From NCBI GenBank assembly GCA_048594975.1, contig JBMDXQ010000135.1:10638-74637 (forward strand): a stretch of DNA of 64,000 nt. Reading direction: 5' to 3'. A program made the position numbers and the translations under genes. The notes under the pieces are model-generated. The model ran no database searches. It saw nothing but the letters and a program-made list of their open reading frames with translations, and had not been told where the DNA came from. Shown here one piece after another: positions 40,425 through 48,481 of this stretch. Within the stretch, counting starts at the first letter, position 1. Each line of letters begins with the position of its first letter. Source of the DNA: JBMDXB01 sp048594975. GTDB lineage: Bacteria; Acidobacteriota; Vicinamibacteria; Vicinamibacterales; 2-12-FULL-66-21.

Positions 40425-41174
40425 TCAGAAACGGAAGTGGAAGCCGAAATTCACCGACCACCCGCCCAGGTCGATCCGATCGGCGAGCAGGCCAGATTCC
40501 GCGGCGTCGGTGTCGCCCTCGCCCCACTGGTAGCGCAGCTCGCCGCCGACGGTCCACATGTCCCCCACCGGCGTGCGCGCGCCGACGAGCAGCGCCGGGC
40601 CGACGGTGTTGCCGTCTGCCACGTAGCGCGCATTGAACACCGTGTCGTCGGTGAAGTCCACGAACTCGCCGAACTCGCTGTAGCGCCAGTTCAGCAGCGA
40701 CACGCCGCCGCCCACATACGGCTGGAAGCCGCCGCTGCGTCCGAGCGGGAGGAAGCGCAGGGTGCCGGTGATCGGGACGATGCGCAGCCGCATCTCCTGC
40801 GCGATCGGGAACCCGTCTTCGAACTCGAAATCGCGGTAGATGCTCGGGACCGTACGGCGCGAGTAGCCGATGCCGGCGCCCACCTCGAGGTACTCGCTGA
40901 TGCCGAACAGCCACTCACCGCCGATCGTGCCGCTATTGAAGTCATCGATCTCGAAGGCGAGGAAGTCGAGGTTGGCGAGCAGCACGTCGTCGCTGACACG
41001 CGCGTCCTCGCCGCGCACGCCGAACCAGCCCACATTGAGTCCCACCGCCTGCCGCGGTGCGGTGTTCGGCACCCGTGTGATCTGCGCCTGGGCGGTCGCG
41101 GGCGCAAGCAGGGCCGCGGCGGCCAGGATCCCGAGCGCCCACCGCGGCCCCTGGATCAGGAATCGTTTCGTCAT
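40425..41174 (-). CDS. Outer-membrane beta-barrel protein
   Basis: A 249-residue protein with a signal peptide (LGILAAAALLAPATAQAQ). A series of amphipathic beta strands follows (VGAGIGYSRRTVP, LRIVPITGTLRFLPLG, FQPYVGGGVSLLNWRYSEF, VGGELRYQWGEG). The C-terminal strand SVNFGFHFRF ends in Phe, as required by the BAM machinery. It resembles OmpW/OmpA-like small barrels. GGGAG lies 6 nt before ATG 41174. The function is not readable. Confidence 0.8.
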   Translation of the reverse strand: MTKRFLIQGPRWALGILAAAALLAPATAQAQITRVPNTAPRQAVGLNVGWFGVRGEDARVSDDVLLANLDFLAFEIDDFNSGTIGGEWLFGISEYLEVGAGIGYSRRTVPSIYRDFEFEDGFPIAQEMRLRIVPITGTLRFLPLGRSGGFQPYVGGGVSLLNWRYSEFGEFVDFTDDTVFNARYVADGNTVGPALLVGARTPVGDMWTVGGELRYQWGEGDTDAAESGLLADRIDLGGWSVNFGFHFRF

Positions 41175-41342
41175 GGCAGCTCCCGTCGCAGCCGGCGCGC
41201 GCGTGCTCTCGACTTCCGCGAGCGTCTCTGACGCCGTGCCGGCGTGAACACGGGCGGATGGAGCATGAACGGTGCCAGCCGAACCGTTGGATCTCGCCAG
41301 TTCGGGAGGCCCGCCGGAGGGAACGGTTGTCTTATCGCGTGG

Positions 41343-42173
41343 TCACTGCGTCCGGTTTCGTGAACGATACCGGCGCAGGAAGTCGCGGATCGTGTCGAGC
41401 ATCGCCTGGTGGATCCGGCCGTTGGACGCGACGATGGTGCCGGTGCGGGAACTGAACGTGCCGCCCGAGCTGTCGGTCACGCGGCCGCCGGCTTCCTCGA
41501 CAATCAACGCCCCCGCTGACGTGTCCCAGGGGTTCAGCTTCTGCTCCCAGAACGCGTCGAAACGGCCGGCAGCGACGTAGCAGAGGTCGAGGGCTGCCGA
41601 CCCCAGGCGGCGAACTGCTCTCGAGATCCGCAGGAACTCCGCGAAGAGGCCGACGAGCTCTCCTGGTTCCTGCTGGACGGAATACGGGAAGCCCGTGACG
41701 AGCAGCGAATCGATGAGCGCCGTGGCGGCCGAGACGCGCAGCGGGCGGCCGTTCAGCCACGCGCCGTGGCCCCGCTCGGCGGTGAACAGTTCCCGGCGGG
41801 TCGGATCGTAGACGGCGGCGGCGACCGGCCGGCCCTCGATCTCGAGCGCGAGCGACGAGCAGAAGATGGGCAGGCCGTGCGCGAAGTTGGTGGTGCCGTC
41901 GACCGGGTCGAACACCCAGCAGAACCGCGGGATGCGATCGTGCTGCCCCGCCTCGACGAACTCCTCTCCGAGCACCTCGTGTTCCGGAAACCGCGCGGCG
42001 ATCATTGCGCGGAACCCTCGTTCGATCTCGAGGTCGATGTTCGTCACCAGGTCGATCGCGCCCTTCTTGTCGATCTGCATGGCGCCGCCGAAGTGCTGCA
42101 TCTGGACGTCGCCGGCCCGCAGCACCGCTTCGATCGCCGTGGCCAGGTAGATCGGGGGAACCGAGTCAGGCAC
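41343..42173 (-). CDS. suhB: Inositol monophosphatase family protein
   Basis: A 276-residue protein with the family motifs complete. The metal-binding Glu is in VLGEEF, WVFDPVDGTTNFAHG is motif A (about 87-101), and NPWDTSAGALIVEEAGG is motif B (about 218-234). It dephosphorylates inositol monophosphate or related sugar phosphates and in some bacteria also acts on RNA polymerase/ribosome assembly as SuhB. The start ATG 42173 overlaps the kinase-like gene by 8 nt. The symbol is by family only. Confidence 0.85.
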   Translation of the reverse strand: MPDSVPPIYLATAIEAVLRAGDVQMQHFGGAMQIDKKGAIDLVTNIDLEIERGFRAMIAARFPEHEVLGEEFVEAGQHDRIPRFCWVFDPVDGTTNFAHGLPIFCSSLALEIEGRPVAAAVYDPTRRELFTAERGHGAWLNGRPLRVSAATALIDSLLVTGFPYSVQQEPGELVGLFAEFLRISRAVRRLGSAALDLCYVAAGRFDAFWEQKLNPWDTSAGALIVEEAGGRVTDSSGGTFSSRTGTIVASNGRIHQAMLDTIRDFLRRYRSRNRTQ

Positions 42174-42609
42174 CGGTGGCCAGCTTCTTCCGCATGCACA
42201 CCTCCATGCCGCCGTCGGAGCGACGCTGCAGGCTCACATCGTCCATGAAGCTGCGCATGAAGAAGATGCCGCGGCCGCTCGACTTGAGGATGTTCTCGGG
42301 CGCCAGGGGATCCGCGATCTGGCCGGGATCGAACCCTTCGCCTTCGTCGAGCACGCGGACCAGCAGTTCGGAGGGGCGGTCGACCGGGCGAAACGTGAAC
42401 TCCACGGTCACGAGCTTGCCGTAGTTCTCGCGGTTGCCGTGCTTGATGGCGTTGATGACCGATTCGCGCACCGCGACGCCGATCCAGTGCACGGCATCGT
42501 CGTCGAGGCCGGCCAGCTGACCGATGCGGTCGCTGATCACCTGGACGAAATCCACCATGTCGAAGGTGCTGTGAATCTGCAGCCGGACGGTGCCGCCGCG
42601 CGTCAGCAT
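42166..42609 (-). CDS. RsbW-like anti-sigma factor/serine kinase (HATPase_c)
   Basis: A 147-residue GHKL ATPase. The N-box is AVRESVINAIKHGNREN (about 46-62), the G1 box DEGEGFDPG and the G2 box GRGIFFMRSFMD. Small stand-alone domains like this are anti-sigma factors or anti-anti-sigma kinases of partner-switch systems. No STAS antagonist or sigma gene is visible nearby, so the partner is elsewhere. It is co-translated with suhB (8-nt overlap). Confidence 0.82.
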   Translation of the reverse strand: MLTRGGTVRLQIHSTFDMVDFVQVISDRIGQLAGLDDDAVHWIGVAVRESVINAIKHGNRENYGKLVTVEFTFRPVDRPSELLVRVLDEGEGFDPGQIADPLAPENILKSSGRGIFFMRSFMDDVSLQRRSDGGMEVCMRKKLATGA

Positions 42610-42689
42610 GCGACCGCCGGGAGGCTCGATGCGGATTCGAGTTGCACGCGAGTGGATAACATACTAACCGGAATCCGTTCAAGAAGGCG

Positions 42690-42795
42690 ACCCGTCGACG
42701 CTGCGCAGCGTCGCCCCGGGTCGCAGCGACGGGCGATTCGTCGCTCTGCTCCGGGTCGGCGCCGAGTCGCATCGCAGGGCGCCGGCCGCCGGCGC
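42690..42795. repeat. GC-rich palindromes upstream of aroA
   Basis: CGACGCTGCGCAGCGTCG (42696-42713) is a perfect 18-bp palindrome flanked by GACCCG and CGGGTC. GCGCCGGC-C-GCCGGCGC (42779-42795) is a second. They lie between divergent genes and could form hairpins in either transcript or serve as protein-binding sites. Confidence 0.45.
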
Positions 42796-42833
42796 ACCCG
42801 TCGGCGCCCGCGACCGGGTGCTCGCCGCGTGAA

Positions 42834-42842
42834 TGCTATAGT
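42834..42842 (+). promoter_or_regulatory. Extended -10 of aroA
   Basis: TGC-TATAGT (42834-42842) is an extended -10 element 6 nt before ATG 42849. The aroA transcript would be nearly leaderless. Confidence 0.5.
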
Positions 42843-42848
42843 GCGTGC

Positions 42849-44162
42849 ATGGTCCGCGCGTCCTCCGGGACGGCCACGGTCGCGCCTGCCGCGCGCGTCA
42901 CGGGCCGCGTGCAGGTCCCGGGCGACAAGTCCATCTCCCACCGCTACGCGTTGCTCGCCGCACTCGCCGACGGCGAGTCGACGGTTGCCGGGTACTCTCC
43001 CGGCGCCGATTGCGCGTCGACGCTGGCCTGCCTCCGTTCGCTCGGCGTGCGCGTACAACCTGCCGGTCCGGCGGCGTTTGCCATCGCCGGAGCCGGCCTG
43101 CGCGGACTCTCCGCCGCCCCCGCCCCGCTCGACGCCGGTAATTCAGGGACAACGCTGCGGCTGCTCGCCGGGATCCTCGCCGCGCATCGCTTCCGGTCCA
43201 CCCTGACCGGCGACGACTCGCTCCGGCGGCGCCCGATGCGCCGCGTCATCGAGCCGCTGACGCGCATGGGCGCACGGCTCGAGGCGGCCGACGGCCGGCC
43301 GCCCGTCACGATCGAGGGCGCCGACCTCGCCGGAATCGACTACGCGCCCGACGTACCGAGCGCACAGGTGAAGAGCGCGGTACTGCTGGCGGGTCTTCAC
43401 GCCGTCGGGCGCACCACCGTCGCCGAGCCGGCCCCGACGCGGGATCATACGGAGCGCGCGCTGCAGGCGTTCGGCTGCCCCGTCTCCTGCGCCGGGCGGA
43501 CGATTACCATCGAAGGCGGCCAGCGCCTGGCCGCGCGCGAACTGCGTGTTCCTGGCGACATCTCCAGCGCCGCCTTCTGGGCCGCGCTCGCCGCCGCGAT
43601 GCCCGGCTCCGACGTCGTCATCGAGCGGGTGGGGCTCAATCCCTCGCGGACCGGGCTGCTCGACCTCCTGCGGCGCGCCGGGGCCGAGGTCGAGACCGTG
43701 GTGGAGGACGAGCGCGCCGGCGAACCGGTGGGGCGTGTGCGCGTGCGGCACGCGTCGACCCGCAGCTTCGCGATCGACCCGGAGGACGTGCCCGGCGTCA
43801 TCGACGAGATCCCGGCGCTGGCCGCGCTCGCGGCGCTGATGCCCGAGGGCCACACCCTCGTGGTGCGCGGCGCGTCCGAGCTGCGCGTGAAGGAAAGCGA
43901 TCGCATCTCCGCGCTCGCCGCCGGCTTTCGCGCGCTCGGCGCGCGCGTCGACGAATTCGCCGACGGGTTCGTGCTGGAGGCGCGACCGCTCTCCGGCGGC
44001 GTCGTCGACTCGGCGGGCGACCACCGTCTGGCCATGGCCTTCGCGATCGCCGCGATCGGAGGCCGGGCGCCTACCACGATCGCCGGCGCGGCCGCCGTGG
44101 ACGTGTCCTACCCGGGTTTCTTCGACGCGCTCGAACGGCTGACGCGCGGTGACCACCGATAA
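42849..44162 (+). CDS. aroA: 3-phosphoshikimate 1-carboxyvinyltransferase (EPSP synthase)
   Basis: A 437-residue enzyme of the shikimate pathway that joins shikimate 3-phosphate and phosphoenolpyruvate. The signature motifs are present: VPGDKSISHRYALLAALADG (about 21-40), LDAGNSGTTLRLLAG, and ASELRVKESDRISALAAG (about 338-355) with the catalytic Lys-Glu-Ser-Asp-Arg. Full length for the family. It overlaps aroK by 14 nt, so the two shikimate genes are coupled. Confidence 0.95.
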   Translation: MVRASSGTATVAPAARVTGRVQVPGDKSISHRYALLAALADGESTVAGYSPGADCASTLACLRSLGVRVQPAGPAAFAIAGAGLRGLSAAPAPLDAGNSGTTLRLLAGILAAHRFRSTLTGDDSLRRRPMRRVIEPLTRMGARLEAADGRPPVTIEGADLAGIDYAPDVPSAQVKSAVLLAGLHAVGRTTVAEPAPTRDHTERALQAFGCPVSCAGRTITIEGGQRLAARELRVPGDISSAAFWAALAAAMPGSDVVIERVGLNPSRTGLLDLLRRAGAEVETVVEDERAGEPVGRVRVRHASTRSFAIDPEDVPGVIDEIPALAALAALMPEGHTLVVRGASELRVKESDRISALAAGFRALGARVDEFADGFVLEARPLSGGVVDSAGDHRLAMAFAIAAIGGRAPTTIAGAAAVDVSYPGFFDALERLTRGDHR

Positions 44163-44658
44163 GATCTATCTCGTCGGGTTCATGGCCGCGGGCAAGACGA
44201 CGGTCGCGCGTGCGCTGGCGGCGCGGCTCGGGTGGCGTGCCGAGGACGTCGACGAGCTCATCGAAGCGCGCGAGCGGCGGACCGTCGCCGACATCTTTGC
44301 GCGCCAGGGGGAGCCGTACTTCCGTGAGGTGGAACGCGAGATCCTGCGCCTCCTGCTGCCGCTGCGCCACGTCGTCGTGGCCACCGGCGGCGGCACGTTC
44401 ATGGATCCGGAGAACCGCGCCGCGATCAACCTGGACGGGCTGTCGATCTGGCTGGACGTGCCGCTCGAGGAGCTGGTGGTGCGCCTGCCGGCCGACGGCC
44501 GCCGGCCACTCGCGGCCGATCGCGTGCAGCTCGAGCGGCTCTACGCGATGCGCCGCGAGGCCTACTCGATGGCGCACCGCCACGTGAACGCGTGCGGCGC
44601 CTCGCCGGAACAGATTGCCGAAGAGATCCTCGACGGTCTGCGGACCGTGAGCGGATGA
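44149..44658 (+). CDS. aroK: Shikimate kinase
   Basis: A 169-residue NMP-kinase fold protein. The Walker A is GFMAAGKTTVA (about 10-20). The shikimate-binding Asp is in EDVDELIE. ATGGGTFMDPEN holds the GGG loop, and the lid Arg is in DGRRPLAAD. It phosphorylates shikimate at O3, the step before aroA. The start GTG 44149 lies inside the aroA 3' end. The aroA-aroK order is reversed relative to pathway order but common. Confidence 0.92.
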   Translation: MTTDKIYLVGFMAAGKTTVARALAARLGWRAEDVDELIEARERRTVADIFARQGEPYFREVEREILRLLLPLRHVVVATGGGTFMDPENRAAINLDGLSIWLDVPLEELVVRLPADGRRPLAADRVQLERLYAMRREAYSMAHRHVNACGASPEQIAEEILDGLRTVSG

Positions 44659-44671
44659 GGGGCCGACTCGG

Positions 44672-45415
44672 GTGCGCTATCTAGTCCTGTCGGACATCCA
44701 TGCCAACGTCGACGCGCTCGAAGCCGTGCTCGGCGCCGCGCCGCCCGGCACCTGGGACCGCGTCGTCGTGCTCGGGGACCTGGTGGGCTACGGCGCCGAA
44801 CCGAACGGCGTCATCGATCGCGTGCGCGCGCTGAACCCGGCGGCAGTCATCCGCGGCAACCACGACAAGGCCGCGTGTGCGCTCGACGACGCGAGCAATT
44901 TCAACCAGATCGCGCGGCTGGCGGCGGCGTGGACCTTCGAGCGGCTGACCGCCGACAACCGCCGGTACCTTCGCGAGCTGCCCTCCGGCCCCGTGGCCAT
45001 CGACGACCGCGTCGAGATCTGCCACGGCGCGCCGTTCGACGAGGACCACTACATCTTCGATGCCGACGACGCGCTGCACGCGCTCAACGCGGCCACGCGC
45101 CCGGTGTGCATCTTCGGCCACACGCATCTGCCGGTGATCTTCACGCGCGAGGGAGACGCGTTCGACGGGTTCGTGCCGAACGGCGAGCCGAGCACGCGGA
45201 TCCCACTGGCGGCGGACGTCCGCTACCTGGTGAATCCCGGGTCGGTCGGGCAGCCGCGGGACGGCGATCCGCGCGCCGCCTACGCGCTCTACGAGGCGGA
45301 CGGCCCGGCGCTGGTGCTGCATCGCGTGGACTACCCGGTGGAGGCTGCCCAGCGCCGCATCCGCACGGCCGGACTCCCGCCTGCGCTCGCCAACCGCCTC
45401 GCGATCGGACGCTGA
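44672..45415 (+). CDS. Calcineurin-like metallophosphoesterase (YfcE/MJ0936-type)
   Basis: A 247-residue phosphodiesterase. The dinuclear metal-site motifs appear in order: SDIHANVDAL, GDLVGYGAEPN, GNHDKAA, CHGAP and GHTHLPVIF. Relatives hydrolyse small phosphodiesters in the cytoplasm; the physiological substrate is unknown. GTG 44672 lies 13 nt after aroK, probably the same transcript. It ends at a word-like repeat array. Confidence 0.87.
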   Translation: MRYLVLSDIHANVDALEAVLGAAPPGTWDRVVVLGDLVGYGAEPNGVIDRVRALNPAAVIRGNHDKAACALDDASNFNQIARLAAAWTFERLTADNRRYLRELPSGPVAIDDRVEICHGAPFDEDHYIFDADDALHALNAATRPVCIFGHTHLPVIFTREGDAFDGFVPNGEPSTRIPLAADVRYLVNPGSVGQPRDGDPRAAYALYEADGPALVLHRVDYPVEAAQRRIRTAGLPPALANRLAIGR

Positions 45416-45420
45416 CACAA

Positions 45421-45640
45421 TCCCTCATCCCTGATCGCTGATCCGGAATCCCTGATCCGGAATAAGCCGGAATCCCTGATCCTGAATCCTCGATCCTGAG
45501 TTTGCCATCCTGAACCGGCGAGCCCTGCGGCTCCGCACGCTCACGGATGTCGATCACGGGATTCACGACCGAGGATTACGAGCAGGATTCCGGGTCAGGG
45601 ATCATCAGGGATTCCGCATCAGCGATCAGCGATCGGGGAT
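45421..45640. repeat. Word-like inverted repeat array 1 (AATCCCTGATC)
   Basis: The left half (45421-45510) repeats AATCCCTGATCC-like words; the right half (45570-45640) repeats the complement. CGGAATCCCTGAT occurs at 45444-45456 and 45468-45480, and its exact reverse complement ATCAGGGATTCCG at 45604-45616. It lies between convergent genes and overlaps the last codons of the small protein at 45626. Confidence 0.7.
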
Positions 45641-45796
45641 TGCGGAGTTGCGTTTGCTGCGTTCCTCGCGGCGCTTGAGTTCGGCGGCAAACGCGTCCTG
45701 GGCGGCGCGGGAGCCGAGCACCCAGCCGATGACGATGCCGACGAGGAGCACTGCCGGGATGAAGATGAAGTGCGCGGCCGACATCTCGCCGATCAT
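45626..45796 (-). CDS. Small single-span membrane protein at the end of the ccm operon
   Basis: A 56-residue protein read by hand. It starts MIGEMSAAHFIFIPAVLLVG, has a membrane helix at about residues 9-28, and a charged tail (AFAAELKRREERSKRNSA). ATG 45796 overlaps the CcmD stop (ATGA), a strong sign of real translation. The 3' end runs into a repeat array, so the last residues (AIPDR) may be repeat-derived. The family is unknown. By position it may be an accessory of heme export or cytochrome assembly. Confidence 0.65.
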   Translation of the reverse strand: MIGEMSAAHFIFIPAVLLVGIVIGWVLGSRAAQDAFAAELKRREERSKRNSAIPDR

Positions 45797-46086
45797 CGCT
45801 TGCCGCCTGCCTCGATTCGGCGGCTGACCTGGGCGATCTCACCCTCGACGCGCGCCAGGCGCCGCCAGATCGACCAGAGATACAGGACGAGTACCAGCCA
45901 CACCACCGAGTAGGCGCCGATGACGAGCGGCGCCGCGGGGAGCTGTTCCTGCTCCTGTGTGGGATCGACGGGGACGTATTCCTGTTTTGCGTCGGGCGCG
46001 GGCGGCGGCTGCTCGGCCAGCGGTGCGGCGGGCGCCGCAAGCAGCAGCGCGAGGAGGAACAGGGCCATCGCTCGGAACAGGGACAT
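45793..46086 (-). CDS. ccmD: CcmD-like protein
   Basis: A 97-residue protein. A signal-like N-terminal segment is followed by an exported Pro/Gln-rich stretch, then a membrane helix and a basic coiled tail: VIGAYSVVWLVLVLYLWSIW and RRLARVEGEIAQVSRRIEAG. The W-x-R-R-L-x-x-V-E pattern after the helix is characteristic of CcmD, the small subunit that releases holo-CcmE from the CcmABC complex. It is longer than the usual 50-70 residues because of the N-terminal extension. It lies 3 nt after ccmC. Confidence 0.78.
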   Translation of the reverse strand: MSLFRAMALFLLALLLAAPAAPLAEQPPPAPDAKQEYVPVDPTQEQEQLPAAPLVIGAYSVVWLVLVLYLWSIWRRLARVEGEIAQVSRRIEAGGKR

Positions 46087-46089
46087 CGG

Positions 46090-46746
46090 TTACTCCTCGA
46101 ACGAGAGGTAGAGCTGATCGAGCTCGGCGCGCCGGCGCTCGAGGCGGGTGCGCGCCGCCAGCAGCAGGACATAGAGGCCGAGCAGCGCCGCCACGCAGTA
46201 CCAGAACGGCTCGCGCATGCCGGGCTGCAGCGTCGGCACCACCGTGGTCTTCGGGTGCAGTGTCCGCCAGACGTTGACCGACCAGTAGACGAACGGCACG
46301 TTGGCCATGCCGAACACCGCCACGCCGGCGGCGAGGCGGTCCGATCCCGGTCCGCCGTAGCGCCGGAGCAACAGATACGCCGTGAAGATCAGCCACAGGA
46401 TCAGCGACGAGGTGAGCCGGGCGTCCCAGTCCCACCACACCCCCCAGGCCTTACGCGCCCACATCGGGCCCGAGATGAGCACGATCACGCCGAAGATGGA
46501 CGACAGCTCGGCCGCGGCCAGCGCCACGTGGTCGGCGGCCGCGCGCCGGCCGTAGAGGTAGATGGCGCTCGCGATGCCGCAGACGAACGCGGACAGGAAC
46601 ATCACGATCCCCGACGGCGCGTGAAAGTAGAAGATCTTCTGCACCAGCCCCATCGTCGATTCGTACGGGGCGTTGGCGATCATGATCGGCGCGTAGGCCA
46701 GCATCGCCGCCACAATCACTGCCAGGAGCGGGAAGGCTCTGTTCAT
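46090..46746 (-). CDS. ccmC: Heme exporter/handling protein CcmC
   Basis: A 218-residue protein with six membrane segments. The tryptophan-rich WGVWWDWDARLTSSLILWLIF (about 105-125) is the heme-handling WWD signature. FYFHAPSG and KTTVVPTLQP provide the external His residues (His in HAPS and LHPK). CcmC attaches heme to CcmE. It is slightly shorter than proteobacterial CcmC. It is separated from ccmB by a word-like repeat array. Confidence 0.92.
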   Translation of the reverse strand: MNRAFPLLAVIVAAMLAYAPIMIANAPYESTMGLVQKIFYFHAPSGIVMFLSAFVCGIASAIYLYGRRAAADHVALAAAELSSIFGVIVLISGPMWARKAWGVWWDWDARLTSSLILWLIFTAYLLLRRYGGPGSDRLAAGVAVFGMANVPFVYWSVNVWRTLHPKTTVVPTLQPGMREPFWYCVAALLGLYVLLLAARTRLERRRAELDQLYLSFEE

Positions 46747-46798
46747 ATCGCCAACTCAGCAACAGGGTACTACCGGCATGAAAGTGGGGCTCGAGTGG

Positions 46799-46886
46799 CA
46801 ATGCCGAATGCCGAATGTCGAATGTCGAATGATACTGCGTCTGCTCTCGGCATTCGGCATTCAGCATTCAGCATTCGGCATTCAGC
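46799..46886. repeat. Word-like inverted repeat array 2 (GAATGCC)
   Basis: Heptamer words GAATGCC/GAATGTC run from 46799 to 46830, and their complement CATTCGG/CATTCAG from 46848 to 46886. AATGCCGAATGCCG (46800-46813) is exactly complementary to CGGCATTCGGCATT (46848-46861). It lies in the 174-nt gap between ccmB and ccmC. Confidence 0.75.
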
Positions 46887-46920
46887 AGTTGACACGCGCC
46901 AACACCCCTACCCCACTCCC

Positions 46921-47604
46921 CTACTCGGTCATGACCGGTTCAAAGGTCCAGAGGGCCAGCGTCACGAACACGACGTCGAAGAAGGTCAGCATTGCCAGCC
47001 AGGCGCGCGCCATGGGAAGGTCGATGTCAGCCTGCAGCAGCGCGGCCGTGCCGCGCACCCCGGCGATGATCACCGGCACGGTGATCGGGTAGAGCAGCAC
47101 CGGAAGCAGGACGTCGCGGCTGCGCGCGCGCACGAGCATCGCGGCGAAGAGCGTTCCCACGGCAGCGAACCCGACGGTGCCGGTCAGCAGCAGCCCCAGC
47201 ATGAGCAGCGGCGCGCGGAACATCTGCGCCTGGAACATCACCGCGACCAGCGGCACCACGATCGCCTCGACTACGGCCAGCAGCAGCAGGATCCCGAGCA
47301 GCTTGCCGATATAGAGCGCCGGGCGATCGATGGGCGCGATGAGCAGTGCGCGCAGCGTCTCGTTCTGCCGTTCGCGCTCGAACGCGCGGCCGAGCGCCAG
47401 GGTGCCCGAGAACGCAATGGCGATCCAGAGGATGCCTGCCGCCGCGTCCTCCAGCGCCCTTCCTTCGCTGACGAAACCGAACGCGAACACCAGCACGCAG
47501 GAGATCGCGAAGAACAGCGTCGTGAACAGGATCTCGCGGCTGCGCACCTCGATCAGCAGATCCTTGCGGGTGACGAGCCAGACCGCGTCCAGGAACGCCT
47601 TCAC
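46921..47604 (-). CDS. ccmB: Heme exporter protein CcmB
   Basis: A 227-residue six-helix permease. The N-terminus LVTRKDLLIEVRSREILFTT, the FERERQNETLRALLIAPIDR loop and the ending TLALWTFEPVMTE match CcmB. Together with CcmA it forms the ABC unit needed to release holo-CcmE. ATG 47604 overlaps the ccmA stop by 4 nt. Confidence 0.92.
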   Translation of the reverse strand: MKAFLDAVWLVTRKDLLIEVRSREILFTTLFFAISCVLVFAFGFVSEGRALEDAAAGILWIAIAFSGTLALGRAFERERQNETLRALLIAPIDRPALYIGKLLGILLLLAVVEAIVVPLVAVMFQAQMFRAPLLMLGLLLTGTVGFAAVGTLFAAMLVRARSRDVLLPVLLYPITVPVIIAGVRGTAALLQADIDLPMARAWLAMLTFFDVVFVTLALWTFEPVMTE

Positions 47605-48314
47605 GACACGCCCGCCGGCCGCCCGCTCGCTGCCCGGTAGCGTTCGCGCAGGGATCCCGACCCGGGCGGGACGTCGATCAGCCGGCCCTGGTGCAGCATG
47701 ACGGCGCGATCGATCACACCTTCGATGGTCTCGAGATCGTGGGTGGTCACGATCACGATCGCGCCGGTGGCGCGGAGTCCCTGCAGCCGCCGCCGCAGCG
47801 CTCCCGTCGCCGCATCGTCGAGCCCGGTGAACGGCTCGTCGAGCAGCACCAGCCTGGGATCGTGCAGGAGCGCGCGCTCGAGGGCGAGGCGCTCGCGCAT
47901 CCCGCGCGAGAATCCCGCGACCGCGTCGTCACGGCGCAGCTCGAGGTCGGCGCGCGCCAGTGCCTCGTCGACCCGCCGCTCCACGTCGGCCACCCGGTAG
48001 ATGCGCGCGAAGAACTGCAGGTTCTCCGCCGCCGAGAGCTCGGGATAGACGTAGAGGTCGTGGCCGAGCAGGCCGATGCGCGCGCGCAGCTCCGCGCCCG
48101 CGTCCCGCGCGGTGCGATTCCCGTAAGTGACGGCGCCGGACGACGGCTCGAGGAGCGTCGCGACAACCGAGAGCAGCGTGGATTTGCCCGCGCCATTGGG
48201 ACCGAGCAGCCCGACGATCTCGCCAGCCTCGCAGCGCAACGTGACGTTGTTCAGAACCCGCCGCCGGCCGAAGTTGCGCGAGACTCCGCTCAGTGTCAGC
48301 GAGGTGAAATCCAT
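47601..48314 (-). CDS. ccmA: Cytochrome c maturation ABC ATPase CcmA
   Basis: A 237-residue ABC ATPase. The Walker A is GPNGAGKSTLLSV (about 38-50). The signature region is AGFSRGMRERLALERAL, degenerate from LSGGQ as usual for CcmA. The Walker B is RLVLLDEPFTGLD and the H-loop VTTHD. It powers CcmB/C/D heme handling. It starts at ATG 48314, 167 nt after the upstream gene, with a repeat array between. Confidence 0.92.
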   Translation of the reverse strand: MDFTSLTLSGVSRNFGRRRVLNNVTLRCEAGEIVGLLGPNGAGKSTLLSVVATLLEPSSGAVTYGNRTARDAGAELRARIGLLGHDLYVYPELSAAENLQFFARIYRVADVERRVDEALARADLELRRDDAVAGFSRGMRERLALERALLHDPRLVLLDEPFTGLDDAATGALRRRLQGLRATGAIVIVTTHDLETIEGVIDRAVMLHQGRLIDVPPGSGSLRERYRAASGRPAGVS

Positions 48315-48328
48315 CGGGGATCTGGGTC

Positions 48329-48478
48329 AACTCCCAACGGCCACTGGCCAGCTGCCAAAGTGGTGAACTCCCAGAGGCCGGCTCGGAGGCGGGCAGGAGC
48401 TCAGGCTGGGAGTTGGACCTTGCGAGTTGGGCGTTCTGGGACTTGGCGGTTGGCCGTTGGACATCGGGAGTTGTCCAG
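48329..48478. repeat. Word-like inverted repeat array 3 (AACTCCCA)
   Basis: Words such as AACTCCCAACGGCCA (48329-48343) and GAACTCCCAG appear on the left; TGGGAGTTGG, GAGTTGGGCG, TGGCCGTTGG (48451-48460) and CGGGAGTTG appear on the right. CCAACGGCCA and TGGCCGTTGG are exact reverse complements. It fills the gap between ccmA and the gene at 48482. Confidence 0.7.
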
Positions 48479-48481
48479 CGG

